DNA of 34,059 nt from Pontibacter rufus (GCF_015694705.1 NZ_JADQDR010000019.1:1-34059), one strand, 5' to 3'. Positions 16,223 through 25,513 are shown, numbered from the stretch's first letter. The notes: generated by a model from the letters alone, not told the origin. Translations and numbers: made by a program.

Positions 16223-18568
16223 TTAATCTTTTTCTTTCAATGACTCCATCGCCATGCCGTGTATTTTAAGGGCGATGTACTTGTCCAGGCTGTTGAGGTT
16301 GTAACCCTCCTGCTTTGCTTTTTTGATGAAGTTGCTGTCGATGCCGTGTATTTTGGCACTTACCGCATCCTCCATACTCAGATCTGTAAATCCTGCCTTT
16401 TTAAGGTCCTGCACGTAAGCGGCGTCCACATCATGTATTCTGGCATTCACCATGTCCTGGAAAGACAAATCTTTGAAACCCAAAGCCCTGATTTCTTTGG
16501 CAGAGGCCGAATTTAGCCCGAATATCTTCGCCTGCACTACCTGGTCCAGCGTCAGCTTGTCGAACCCGGCGGCTTGCAGTTCCCTGATAAATTCCTTGTC
16601 TACGCCATGTATTTTCAGCTCTATTATTTTATCGAGGGAGAGGTCTCCGTACCCCAGGGCCTGCATTTCCTTCATCGTAGCCGGGTTTACCCCGTGTATC
16701 TTCGTCTGGATGATTTTATCGATGGAAAGGTTTCCGAAGCCGGCCTGCTGCATACTTTTGATATAAGCGGCATCAACGCCGTGAATCTTTGCTTCCATCA
16801 TCTTCTGCATACTTAAGTCTTTGAAACCGGCTCCCTGCAGCTCCTGCACATACGCCGCGTCGATGCCGTGAATGCGGGCAGCCACCACATCTTCTACCGA
16901 CGGCTTTTTGTTGCTATACTTCTGAAAGAGGTCTACATACTGCTGAAAGTCATGCTGTGTAATGTTAAAGATGGCCAGTTTTTGCAACTGCTCGCCCTCT
17001 ACATCTTCATAATTTTTCTTCAGGTAGCTGATGTAGTTCTTGTCTACATTGGCAAAGAACAAGTGAAATAACAGGTTCTGTTCGTCGGTGGTGATGTTGT
17101 TATCGGCCAGGTATTTTTTAAAGGCAGCATCTTCGGTAAACGTATACTTGCCCTGCCCTACTTCGGCCTCCAGGTTGCCGGTTAACTGCAAGGTGCCGGC
17201 TTCACGGGTCATTACGTAGGTCTCATTTCCTTTCTTCTGGAACTGGCTTTTGTCAAAACAGCGGGTCATGTTCCAGTTCGAGGAGCCTTTACTGCCTTTA
17301 AATTCGAAGCAATACTGGCCGTTTTCCTGGCTGCTATACCAGTAGCCGTTTGACATATCTGCCTGGCCATTGATGTTGAGTGAGTTCCCGCGCTTCGTAC
17401 CTGTCTGTTGTTTGATGCTTTCCTTTAGCTTTTCCTTCACTTTGGCCTCTACTTTCTCCTTGATTTTTCCGGTCAGTTTTTCTTTGCCGCTTAAAGCTAA
17501 GGTAGGATTGGGAGTAACTTCAGGAGCAGGCATCGCCATTGTTTTATCATTGGGTGTTGCCTGGCTCACAGCAGGCTCATTTACGAGCAGGAGCGTACCG
17601 AAGAACACGGGCAGCAGGAAGGCATACTTCCAGTAGGCGTGCGGGGTTGATTTTTTAGCGTTCATCATCATAATGCGTTGTTTTAACAAAGATTGATTAT
17701 AGTTGGTCGTGATGCTCAAGGGCTTGTTGGGTACCGCAATCTGCACGAGGTTAAACTGGTATTGCTCCCGGGCTACCTGCTCTTTTTCCAACAGCACGGC
17801 ATCGGTCTGGTACTCGTTGTTTTTCTCAATTTCTCTTCTCAGCAGCCAGACAAGGGGGTTAAACCATAGAATGATAACGGCAAGTTCTGCAATCAGCAAA
17901 TCGAAGCTGTGCCCCAGCCGCGCGTGTATTTTCTCATGGGCGATGATTTGCCCGTAGGTCTCGAAATCGTACTCATCGGGGTAGATAAAGATGTACCGGA
18001 AGAAAGAGCAGGGTGCCTGCCGGCTGGCGGTGTTCACAATGACGCAGTCGCCGTCCTGAATCTTATCGGTAGCGGTATGTATTTTATAAAGTATACTGCC
18101 CAGCTGGAAAAGCAGGCTCAACGTAAATACCGCCACGCCAAACAGATACAGGGCGGTTAGCCAGTAGCCCCAGCCAAACTCCTGCGCAGGACCGGGTTCC
18201 GCTACAGCAGTTGCCGGAGCAGCCACATTTGCTACCCTATGCTCGGGCTGAATTAGGGCTTCCGGCTGCTGCGCTTTTTCCGGTATTTCCGTTCCCATTA
18301 TTTCTCCTGCACCCCTTGTTATGGCAGCATCTTTAGCGCTGTCCAGGTACCGGATAGCGGCCTCTTTCTGCTCGAAAATGGTCGCCAGCACGCCCTGCTG
18401 ACTTACCAGCTTCGGCAGGCTGACGTAAGGCAAGGCAAAAGCCAGGGCAATGCAGCCGAGCAGATAGAGCCTGTTGGCGGTAAAGAAACTTTCCTGCTGG
18501 AGCAGGAGCTTGTAAAACAGAAGCGCAATACCAATGGCAAAGGAGGCTTTTAGCAGTAACTCTATCAT
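16223..18568 (-). CDS. M56-family (BlaR1/MecR1-like) membrane metallopeptidase with KIHG repeats
   Basis: A membrane sensor-peptidase of 781 residues. N-terminal membrane segments lie at about 5-23, 33-50 and 133-160, followed by the zinc site HEKIH at 211-215 with downstream acidic residues (REIEKNNEYQTD, about 246-256) and another membrane segment at about 313-330. In characterised relatives the zinc domain cleaves the BlaI-type repressor after a signal. The C-terminal half is periplasmic by prediction. It has a Lys-rich linker (about 361-390) and ends in about 7.7 copies of a 29-residue repeat from 557 to 781. The repressor gene ends 11 bases upstream, so the two form one operon. What the sensor detects is not known; there is no penicillin-binding domain, so beta-lactam sensing should not be assumed. 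Confidence 0.9.
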   Translation of the reverse strand: MIELLLKASFAIGIALLFYKLLLQQESFFTANRLYLLGCIALAFALPYVSLPKLVSQQGVLATIFEQKEAAIRYLDSAKDAAITRGAGEIMGTEIPEKAQQPEALIQPEHRVANVAAPATAVAEPGPAQEFGWGYWLTALYLFGVAVFTLSLLFQLGSILYKIHTATDKIQDGDCVIVNTASRQAPCSFFRYIFIYPDEYDFETYGQIIAHEKIHARLGHSFDLLIAELAVIILWFNPLVWLLRREIEKNNEYQTDAVLLEKEQVAREQYQFNLVQIAVPNKPLSITTNYNQSLLKQRIMMMNAKKSTPHAYWKYAFLLPVFFGTLLLVNEPAVSQATPNDKTMAMPAPEVTPNPTLALSGKEKLTGKIKEKVEAKVKEKLKESIKQQTGTKRGNSLNINGQADMSNGYWYSSQENGQYCFEFKGSKGSSNWNMTRCFDKSQFQKKGNETYVMTREAGTLQLTGNLEAEVGQGKYTFTEDAAFKKYLADNNITTDEQNLLFHLFFANVDKNYISYLKKNYEDVEGEQLQKLAIFNITQHDFQQYVDLFQKYSNKKPSVEDVVAARIHGIDAAYVQELQGAGFKDLSMQKMMEAKIHGVDAAYIKSMQQAGFGNLSIDKIIQTKIHGVNPATMKEMQALGYGDLSLDKIIELKIHGVDKEFIRELQAAGFDKLTLDQVVQAKIFGLNSASAKEIRALGFKDLSFQDMVNARIHDVDAAYVQDLKKAGFTDLSMEDAVSAKIHGIDSNFIKKAKQEGYNLNSLDKYIALKIHGMAMESLKEKD
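16226..16900 (-). repeat. In-frame 87-base repeats encoding the 29-residue KIHG motif
   Basis: Seven full units and one partial unit follow each other without gaps. Each has the form (hydrophobic)xxhhxxKIHGhDxxYhxxhxxAGFxDLS, for example AKIHGVDAAYIKSMQQAGF. Units differ enough that the DNA is not a simple tandem satellite; the conservation is at protein level (Ile-His-Gly and Gly-Phe/Tyr positions). One unit carries IFGL in place of IHGV and one carries IHDV. Confidence 0.9.
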
Positions 18569-18579
18569 AGCGGCAGTTT

Positions 18580-18945
18580 TTAGCGGTTCTTTTGAGATTT
18601 TATAATGCGCACCAGTTCATCAATTTCTTCATCCGACAGTTTCTCCTCTTTCGCAAAGTGCGTTATCATTTTGGTGAAGGAATTGCCGAAGTACTTCTTT
18701 TTGATGGTGGCCACATCCTGCTGCCTGTATTCGGCCAGCGGTACCAACGGGGTGTACTGGTAGGTGTTGCCAATCTTTTCGGCACTCAGAAAGCCTTTCT
18801 CTGTCAGTATCTTCACCATAGTGGCAATGGTGTTGTAGTGCGGCTTTGGCTCCGGCAATTCATCCATAATCTCTTTGATGAAGGCTTTCTCCAGTTGCCA
18901 AACAACCTGCATAATCTGCTCTTCTCTTTTTCCTAATTTTTGCAT
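18580..18945 (-). CDS. BlaI/MecI/CopY-family transcriptional repressor
   Basis: This 121-residue protein matches the family length. The N-terminal winged helix-turn-helix covers about residues 1-70 (LGKREEQIMQVVWQLEKAFIKEI, then PHYNTIATMVKILTEKGFL). A C-terminal helical dimerisation part follows (LSDEEIDELVRIIK). In the family, dimers hold their own operon off until the partner M56 protease cleaves them. The partner lies directly downstream. A palindromic operator overlaps the promoter just upstream (see next feature), which fits autoregulation. Confidence 0.93.
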   Translation of the reverse strand: MQKLGKREEQIMQVVWQLEKAFIKEIMDELPEPKPHYNTIATMVKILTEKGFLSAEKIGNTYQYTPLVPLAEYRQQDVATIKKKYFGNSFTKMITHFAKEEKLSDEEIDELVRIIKSQKNR

Positions 18946-18961
18946 GGTGTTAAAGTTTACC

Positions 18962-19043
18962 CAAACATACTAATCCATTCGGATAATTCCTAATACATTA
19001 GTAGTAATCTTAATCAACTAGTACGAAAACTACTGTATTAGGA
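18962..19043 (-). promoter_or_regulatory. Promoter and BlaI-type operator
   Basis: On the minus strand TATGTTTG (18962-18969) matches the Bacteroidota -7 consensus TAnnTTTG and sits about 17 bases before the repressor ATG. Upstream lies the near-perfect palindrome CTAATACATTAG (18990-19001). The ten bases TCCTAATACA at 18988-18997 recur inverted at 19034-19043, giving two facing half-sites. This is the layout expected for a BlaI-type repressor controlling its own promoter; the specific operator assignment is inferred. Confidence 0.6.
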
Positions 19044-19259
19044 TTAAGTATGTGAAAAGTTTTTATTGCGGTAGGTAAAACAACCTGTTCAGGCGCATCA
19101 CATTTCACAGAAACAGCTAATGTATGGCTCATACGTAGACTGCGCAGCAGCCTTATTTTGTACTGTGGCTAATCAGGAAAGATTCTTTGCGGAAGGAGAT
19201 TTTCTGCCTGTTCATACTTTAAAGACAAGCCAAAAGCAGAGGCGTTTCATTTTTATTTT

Positions 19260-19374
19260 TGTCATCCTGAAAGGATCTTGTTGGAAGAGGGCCCCTACCC
19301 CCGCAAGTTGCATCTGCTTAACCTCCCGGGGGTAGGGGCCCTCTATTTCAACCAGGTTTCTTCACAGAATGACA
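19260..19374. repeat. Long palindromic intergenic element (MITE/REP-like)
   Basis: TGTCATCCTG at the left end matches CAGAATGACA at the right as an inverted repeat (9 of 10). The core is a perfect 16-base inverted repeat, GAGGGCCCCTACCCCC (19287-19302) with its complement at 19328-19343. The segments between also pair imperfectly, so almost the whole 115 bases can fold into one hairpin. Elements starting with TGTCATCCTGA...GGATCTT are, to my knowledge, widespread in cytophagal genomes. No coding sequence is inside. Confidence 0.75.
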
Positions 19375-19487
19375 GGAATTTTTAGCTTCGGATTTGGGAA
19401 TCCATCAGCTCTTCCTTCAAAGGAATATTTCATTACCCCGGCTTCAATTTTCAAACTCAAATTGCGATTTACTAAGGGTGTAGAAGT

Positions 19488-19614
19488 ATAACCCACCCCT
19501 AACCCCTCCGAGGAGGGGAATTTTAGTCACTTTTGCAGGAATTCCACTCCTCGGAGGAGGCAGGTTTTCAGCATCAGCTATTAACCCATTTCAGCAAATC
19601 GCAACTTGGGTTAT
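19488..19614. repeat. Second palindromic intergenic element
   Basis: The core is an inverted repeat with 18-base arms and one mismatch: CCTCCGAGGAGGGGAATT (19505-19522) against AATTCCACTCCTCGGAGG (19540-19557). ATAACCCA at 19488-19495 and TGGGTTAT at 19607-19614 bound it as an outer inverted pair. The string CCCACCCCTAACCCCTCC inside resembles a dispersed Bacteroidota intergenic repeat. It sits between the first palindromic element and the end of hrpB. Confidence 0.7.
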
Positions 19615-19690
19615 CTATAACAGTAGCAGATCTTAAGCAGTGATCGGACAATATTAGACTGCAAACCCGCTCCTACCTGATTTCTCCATA

Positions 19691-22138
19691 CTACTTTACC
19701 TGCCAGTCCACTTTGGGAAACACCACTTCCAGTTGCCGCCTGATTACGCGGTAATTCCCTTGCCAGAAGCTACCCAGATCAGACACAGTGGTAATTGGTT
19801 TCAAATCCGGTGTCAGCAGGTGGAGTTCTACGGCCATGTCGCCATGGTCTACGTGCGGGTGTTCGTGCCAGCCGAGTACATCCTGCAGCCGGACCTCCAG
19901 CTTGGGTGGCAAGCCGTTGGACTGGTAGTCCAGTTCTATGAAAGAGCCATCCGGCAGTTGTATACTTGCCGGAGCCAGTGCATCGAGCCGCGCCAGTTTC
20001 TCCACCTCGAGTTGCTTTTGCAGCATGGGCAGCAAATCTATTTTCAGCAGGTCATCGGGCTCTTCTACCTCATACAGGTAGGATTTCAGCCAATCGGCAT
20101 TCGTCATCAGCAGCGTAGGCGTGCTTACATCAGGCCAGCCTTCCAGCGGACGCCATTTGCGCAGGCTCAGCACGCGGTTTTGCCATTGCGATACCTGTTC
20201 GTTAAAGTCCAGCAGGTGCTCGCCTTCCTGTTTAATGGCTTCGGAGATGGCGGGTACGCGGTGCTTCTCGTCGGGGGCAGGCAGGGGTTTGCTTTGCAAA
20301 ATGATGCTGCCAATGCGGGTGTCCAGCGAGGCCGTGAGTTCGCCGTCGTTTACGTCCCAATGGTAGCTTTCCTGTTGCTTGACGAGCGGGGCCAGGTCGC
20401 GGGGGTTGAGCGGCGAAGCCAGGAAAATGCGGCCCGGGTTGTCCTCCCCGCCGGCATGCAGGTGTGCAATGGCCAGCCAAGGCTCGTGCGCCAGTTCGTC
20501 GCGGTGCCCGGCCGAGGCATACTTGCCGTTTGCTAGTTGAAACTGCGCATTGTTGCCGGGCCGGGCGTAGGCGATACGCTCGGGGTAGCAATGCGTCAGC
20601 AACACACCGGTTTCATAGGCATCAAACGTGTCATTATCCGGTTCGATGTTAAACAGCTGGCGGTACGAACGGGCGACCTTCTCGATTTTGCCCATACTTT
20701 TGCCCTGCCCCTTTTCTTTGCGGTACCTCCGGAGGGCTTCTATTCTTAAATTAATGTCGATGCCAGCGTTGCGGTTCAGTGGGTCGCGCTCTTCCAGGAT
20801 AGCGGCAATATCGCTGGCCAGCGCCACCTGGCCGGTTTCGTCGGCTTTGAGCAGCATGTGGGCGATACGCGGATGGCAGGGCAGCGCGTGCATTTTCTTG
20901 CCGTGCGCAGTGATGCGGCCATGCTCCAGCGCCTGCAACTGGTGCAGCATGTCGGTGGCGTATTGCAGGGCGGCGCGCGGTGGCGGGTTCAGCCAGGTGA
21001 GGCTGCGGATATCCATGATGCCCCACTGCGCCATGTCCAGCACCAGCGGGGCCAGGTCGGCTTCCAGAATTTCGGGGGTGCGGTGCGGGGCCATGCGCTC
21101 CTGCGTGGCTTTGTTCCACAGGCGGTAAGCGGTACCCGGCCCTAGACGGCCGGCGCGACCGGCACGCTGGTCGGCGGCGTCTTTGGAGATGCGCACCGTT
21201 TCGAGTCGCGACAAACCGGATTTCGGATCGAAGCGGGAGGTTTTGCCAAAGCCCGTATCCACCACCACCGAAATGCCTTCTATCGTCAGGCTGGTTTCGG
21301 CTATACTTGTCGCCAGCACCACTTTGCGTTTGCCTTCGCGGTTGGGCATGATGGCGGCGTACTGCTTGCCGAAGGGCAGCATCCCGAACAGCGGGTGAAT
21401 CATGAAGCCCCGCAGCTGTTTGCGTAGTATAACTTCCACTTTCCGGATGTCGTTTTCGCCGGGCAGGAACACGAGGATATCCCCTTCCTTTTCCCTGGCT
21501 GCCTGCTGCACGATACGTGCCGTCATTTCGGGCAGCATGCGGTCGTCGGCATCGCCGGTATAGATGGTGTCGATAGGGTATTGCCGCCCTATACTTTGCG
21601 CCACGGGCGCGTTGAGCAAACTCGTGAGCTGGGGCATATCCAGCGTGGCCGACATTACAAGGATGCGCAAGTCCGGGCGAAGCGTTTGCTGCGCTTCCCG
21701 GCTCAGGGCCATGGCGACATCGGCATGGATGCTGCGCTCATGAAATTCATCGAAAATCACAATGCCTGTACCTGTTAGCGCTCTGTCGCTGTGGATCATG
21801 CGGGTGAGAATGCCTTCGGTAACGACTTCGATGCGGGTTTTATCAGAAATGCGTGTTTCGAAACGGATGCGGTAGCCGACGGTCTGGCCTACCTCCTCGC
21901 CCAGCAGCTGCGCCAGGCGCTCGGCAATGGTTTTGGCCGCCAAACGCCGCGGCTCCAGCATGATGATTTTCTGGCCTTTCAGCCAGGGTTCGTCCAGCAG
22001 CGCCAGCGGCAGCAAAGTACTTTTGCCGGCTCCGGGCGGGGCGTTTACAATGAGCGTGTTCTGTGCGGCAAGGTTCTCCCTAACGGCAGGTATAATTTCC
22101 CGAACGGGTAGATCTATGGTAAAAGGGTTGAAAGGCAA
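19691..22138 (-). CDS. hrpB: ATP-dependent helicase HrpB
   Basis: This DEAH-box RNA helicase-like protein of 815 residues has the full HrpB length. Walker A GAGKST is at residues 36-41, motif II DEFH at 130-133 and motif III SAT at 163-165. Motif VI appears as DAADQRAGRAGRLGPG. The helicase-associated domain and the HrpB-specific C-terminus (VFPKVDW end) follow. The cellular role of HrpB is poorly defined; it is unrelated to the type III secretion regulator of the same name. The gene is GC-rich, in sharp contrast with the AT-rich gene that ends 110 bases before its start codon. Confidence 0.95.
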   Translation of the reverse strand: MPFNPFTIDLPVREIIPAVRENLAAQNTLIVNAPPGAGKSTLLPLALLDEPWLKGQKIIMLEPRRLAAKTIAERLAQLLGEEVGQTVGYRIRFETRISDKTRIEVVTEGILTRMIHSDRALTGTGIVIFDEFHERSIHADVAMALSREAQQTLRPDLRILVMSATLDMPQLTSLLNAPVAQSIGRQYPIDTIYTGDADDRMLPEMTARIVQQAAREKEGDILVFLPGENDIRKVEVILRKQLRGFMIHPLFGMLPFGKQYAAIMPNREGKRKVVLATSIAETSLTIEGISVVVDTGFGKTSRFDPKSGLSRLETVRISKDAADQRAGRAGRLGPGTAYRLWNKATQERMAPHRTPEILEADLAPLVLDMAQWGIMDIRSLTWLNPPPRAALQYATDMLHQLQALEHGRITAHGKKMHALPCHPRIAHMLLKADETGQVALASDIAAILEERDPLNRNAGIDINLRIEALRRYRKEKGQGKSMGKIEKVARSYRQLFNIEPDNDTFDAYETGVLLTHCYPERIAYARPGNNAQFQLANGKYASAGHRDELAHEPWLAIAHLHAGGEDNPGRIFLASPLNPRDLAPLVKQQESYHWDVNDGELTASLDTRIGSIILQSKPLPAPDEKHRVPAISEAIKQEGEHLLDFNEQVSQWQNRVLSLRKWRPLEGWPDVSTPTLLMTNADWLKSYLYEVEEPDDLLKIDLLPMLQKQLEVEKLARLDALAPASIQLPDGSFIELDYQSNGLPPKLEVRLQDVLGWHEHPHVDHGDMAVELHLLTPDLKPITTVSDLGSFWQGNYRVIRRQLEVVFPKVDWQVK

Positions 22139-22248
22139 GAGGTTAAGCTTGAATTTAATATGTGTGAATTTTATATAAAGTAGTTGAATAATTAAATATA
22201 ATCAATACCCTTGTCAAATTTTAATAGTTGCACTGTAAGCAGATATTA

Positions 22249-25200
22249 CTATTTAAATAACTCAGGAAATATTATTCTAAAGACATCATCATGTTCATGA
22301 TTTTGCCTATAATTACTTCTTTGATACTCTTCAAGTTTTTTATTGAAGGAAGGTTTTTGGGATAGCTCGTTAACCCTTTTATAATGAACTAATGAGTCTA
22401 GTATTAAATCTCCATATTCAGTATAGTGTTGTAAAGCATTGTTCACCACTTGAATTAACGCGTTAAAACCAAATCCTATTACTCTATTGTACTTAAATGA
22501 TAGTAGAGTTAATACAATTTTTTCTATAACATAAAGCTTTCTGATTTTTCCAAGGTCATTTAAATAATAGCTAGCTTTACATAAAAGGAAATCTGTTAAA
22601 TCTCCTTTGGAGAAATCAGTAATTTCCTTTGTATTTTTCTCTATAAAGCTATCATCATAAGCATTCCTAGCATAGCCTCTGCTATATATTAGTTGCATAA
22701 ATTTAACTTTGTTTCTTAGATTACTTTGTATGATTTCTTGAAAAGCAGTTTTTTTATCATCCCCAATGGAGTTAACATCGATAGCTATTTTGGGGCTCTC
22801 ATTTAAAAGAAGTAAAATATTAATAAATCTAATGCTATTCGAAACCAAAAAATTAAATAACGGGGTACCTAGAGGGACTTCATCTTGTAAATTTGACCAT
22901 AGTTTTAAATTTATATATGCTAATTCGGGATGGGATAACATAGCAATTTGATGAGACAGCGGGTAAACAGCATTTGAATTTGACTTAATGATGTTGTGTA
23001 GGTTCTCTAAAAGTCTATTTAGCTCTTGTAATTGATATAACGAAAACTGGCTTTCGAGCATTTGCAGCTCATCTACATTATCTTCTACTACATCCTTATT
23101 TTCATCGAATATGCATTCGAAATCTCCGCTAATAAATTTATCATGATTGAAGAGCACCCTGACTAACTTTTTTACTTGGCTCCAATCAGAATCCTCTAAG
23201 TTTGAAATTCTTTCAAATACCTTTAATAGCCCAGCCTGCTCACAAAGTGTTAAAAATTCATTATCCAATTTATTTTGAATTATGAAGCCTAAGTATACTT
23301 CCCACTCTTTAGGCTCAAGACTATTCAGAACTCTAAACAATATCCTTTCCTCTAATAATAAATTATGAGACTTAAGCTTATCTATAAGCTTCCATCTTAG
23401 TTCATTTCCTTCATTAGTTTCCCAAGCTATTTCAAATGTTTCTAAAATATTTAATTTATATTGTTTATTATTTTTCGCAGAAACTATAAAAAATGCATCC
23501 CAAGTTATTTTAGGGTTTTTTGAATAGGTATTTTCAAGAAGCATTTTAAGATCGTCATTGGATGTACTTTCTCCCAATGATATTTCAGATCTTAATAGGG
23601 GTAATCTTCTAGATAGATATAAATTTGAGTTTGCATAATACTTGTTAAGTGTATCTTCCAATTGAGGATATCGAGTTCTAGCAATGTACTTCATTAAACT
23701 GAGTACACTATACATGGAGACTATGTTAGAGTCAAATACACGTTGTGTAAAAGAGCCTAATGAACTAGTATTTCCTTGTTCTTCAACCTTAGATATAATA
23801 TAAAATGCTGTCAGATACTCAACAAATTTTGAATACCTAAACCTAATAAAATTCACATTCTCAACATCAGAAACTAAGATTTGCTCTGAGATTAACTTTT
23901 GTAAAATCAATTCAAAATATCCATCTAAAAAAGGTGAAACAGAGTTAATAATCACCTTAAATTCACCTCTTGAAAAGCTTACACTACCAGTTTTAATTAA
24001 ATTAAAAGCAAGGTTTGATAGAATAAGGTTAAATATCGAAGGTGAAAACCCTATGATTGGATGCTTGAAAATATTTTCTTCTTTTCTTTTGAAGTAGTTC
24101 GAGATTATTTTACCCTCCCAAACTTCATCAACGAAAATATCTCCCTCATACTCAACGCCTTCAGAAAATATTTCTAAATTAATTGGAGAAGAAAGTATAG
24201 CTTTAGATGAAGGGTTTATTTCATTTACAATACTATAGTTATATACCGCAGAATAATTTTGAAGAGCTACATTTAATTCTTCATTACTATAACTGGTTAT
24301 TCTTTTTTGAATAATGATGACGTCCCTTCTTCCTTCAAATAAATCATCCCAATCTCTCCAGTACTCTTCTCTAATAGTAAAGACTAATACCAGTGGATAA
24401 GATGCAAGCTTTTGAATAGAAGCAGCACTATTTAGTTCGTCTAATTTCTTTAATGTTGAAATAACTTCTTTTCTCTTGTTCCTTATTTGCTCCTGAACTG
24501 TTTCATCTAAAGAGTCTACAAAGTATAAAAGGGGTTTATTTACAGTTATAAGTTCTTGCAAGGCACTTTGGTTTTGGTTTAACCTATCAATAAAGCTATC
24601 TAGCAATTCATCTATTTCAACATCTTTAGCAGAACTACCAAAACCGAAAAAATTATAATCCTGCATTACAGACTGAATTGCTAATGTTGTTTTACCAGAG
24701 CCTGAATAGTCACGTATCAAAATGATTTGCTTAGGTAACTCCTTTGTTTTGTTCTTTTTGAGTACGTTTGGCCTTAGATGAAGTAGTATGCTTTCAATCT
24801 GTCTATCTATTTCTCGTCTAACATAAAGTTTTTCATGAAATTTATGTTTATACCTTTTGAGAAACAATGATGATTGCTTCTTACATAGATTAGTAATACT
24901 TTTATTTATAAGCGTTTTATCAAAACAATATTTCTTAAGATTGTCAATTGAATCAATTTTTGGCAAATATTTTAATCTAATACTAGGTAACATGTAATCT
25001 ATTACATGCCGAAAATCCAAATTTTGATTATTTAAAGATTCCCATGTATCGTCGGCAAGTATAAAATTATGGTATCCTTGCTTGTTCAAATCTGTACTTG
25101 CTTGATAAACATCATCAGAAACAGAAAATAATGAACAAAATAAGCCAATTACTCCATTTCCATGTCTTCTTCTCAATTTGAGTTCATAATCCTCCCACTC

Positions 25201-25431
25201 CTTCATTCCAGGAGTAATAGTTTTTTTGACAGCCTTAGATTCAATGATAAATGTAATCCCCTTATATTGATATACCCCATCTAATTGTTCTGATTTAGGA
25301 CTCATAACAATTGGAGGTCTTAAATCCCAAGGCTGAATTTCTCTAATTAATGCCTCGAACCTGTATCCTCGCTCTGTATTGTTCTCAAGTTGCTTAAGTT
25401 CTACTATTTGTTGATAGATACTTACTTCCAT
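22249..25431 (-). CDS. PD-(D/E)XK nuclease - NACHT/STAND NTPase fusion, putative antiphage defence protein
   Basis: The protein has 1060 residues. The N-terminal domain (about 15-130) has a restriction-endonuclease-like pattern: helix Glu26, then Asp51 in EQLDGVY and ESK at 64-66 in ITFIIESKAV, a D...ExK nuclease site. The NTPase domain starts at about 200 (KLYVRREID). Its Walker A is DYSGSGKTT (Lys247; Asp where NACHT proteins usually have the first Gly), its Walker B LLYFVDSLDE (301-310) has the NACHT-type DxxDE pattern, and its sensor Arg354 lies in VFTIREEYW. Residues about 400-1060 are helical with no repeat I can name. By family this fits a sensor-effector protein whose nuclease is released on phage infection; that role is inferred. 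The gene is about 30% GC, far below its neighbours, which indicates transfer. I chose the ATG at 25431; a TTG at 25452 would add 7 residues. Confidence 0.8.
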   Translation of the reverse strand: MEVSIYQQIVELKQLENNTERGYRFEALIREIQPWDLRPPIVMSPKSEQLDGVYQYKGITFIIESKAVKKTITPGMKEWEDYELKLRRRHGNGVIGLFCSLFSVSDDVYQASTDLNKQGYHNFILADDTWESLNNQNLDFRHVIDYMLPSIRLKYLPKIDSIDNLKKYCFDKTLINKSITNLCKKQSSLFLKRYKHKFHEKLYVRREIDRQIESILLHLRPNVLKKNKTKELPKQIILIRDYSGSGKTTLAIQSVMQDYNFFGFGSSAKDVEIDELLDSFIDRLNQNQSALQELITVNKPLLYFVDSLDETVQEQIRNKRKEVISTLKKLDELNSAASIQKLASYPLVLVFTIREEYWRDWDDLFEGRRDVIIIQKRITSYSNEELNVALQNYSAVYNYSIVNEINPSSKAILSSPINLEIFSEGVEYEGDIFVDEVWEGKIISNYFKRKEENIFKHPIIGFSPSIFNLILSNLAFNLIKTGSVSFSRGEFKVIINSVSPFLDGYFELILQKLISEQILVSDVENVNFIRFRYSKFVEYLTAFYIISKVEEQGNTSSLGSFTQRVFDSNIVSMYSVLSLMKYIARTRYPQLEDTLNKYYANSNLYLSRRLPLLRSEISLGESTSNDDLKMLLENTYSKNPKITWDAFFIVSAKNNKQYKLNILETFEIAWETNEGNELRWKLIDKLKSHNLLLEERILFRVLNSLEPKEWEVYLGFIIQNKLDNEFLTLCEQAGLLKVFERISNLEDSDWSQVKKLVRVLFNHDKFISGDFECIFDENKDVVEDNVDELQMLESQFSLYQLQELNRLLENLHNIIKSNSNAVYPLSHQIAMLSHPELAYINLKLWSNLQDEVPLGTPLFNFLVSNSIRFINILLLLNESPKIAIDVNSIGDDKKTAFQEIIQSNLRNKVKFMQLIYSRGYARNAYDDSFIEKNTKEITDFSKGDLTDFLLCKASYYLNDLGKIRKLYVIEKIVLTLLSFKYNRVIGFGFNALIQVVNNALQHYTEYGDLILDSLVHYKRVNELSQKPSFNKKLEEYQRSNYRQNHEHDDVFRIIFPELFK

Positions 25432-25513
25432 TATTATAGGGCATATATTCAATTTAAATATACAAAATACTACAAATTAAAAGTTTTATATCTACCTTTC
25501 TTTACAGATTTCC

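Noticed and set aside
19733..20536. Plus-strand frame of 267 codons opposite hrpB
   Set aside because: It is a high-GC shadow frame of hrpB; no recognisable domain.
25432..25452. TTG start extending the nuclease-NACHT protein by 7 residues
   Set aside because: The ATG at 25431 is in frame and needs no rare start; neither choice has a strong ribosome site, so the standard start is preferred.
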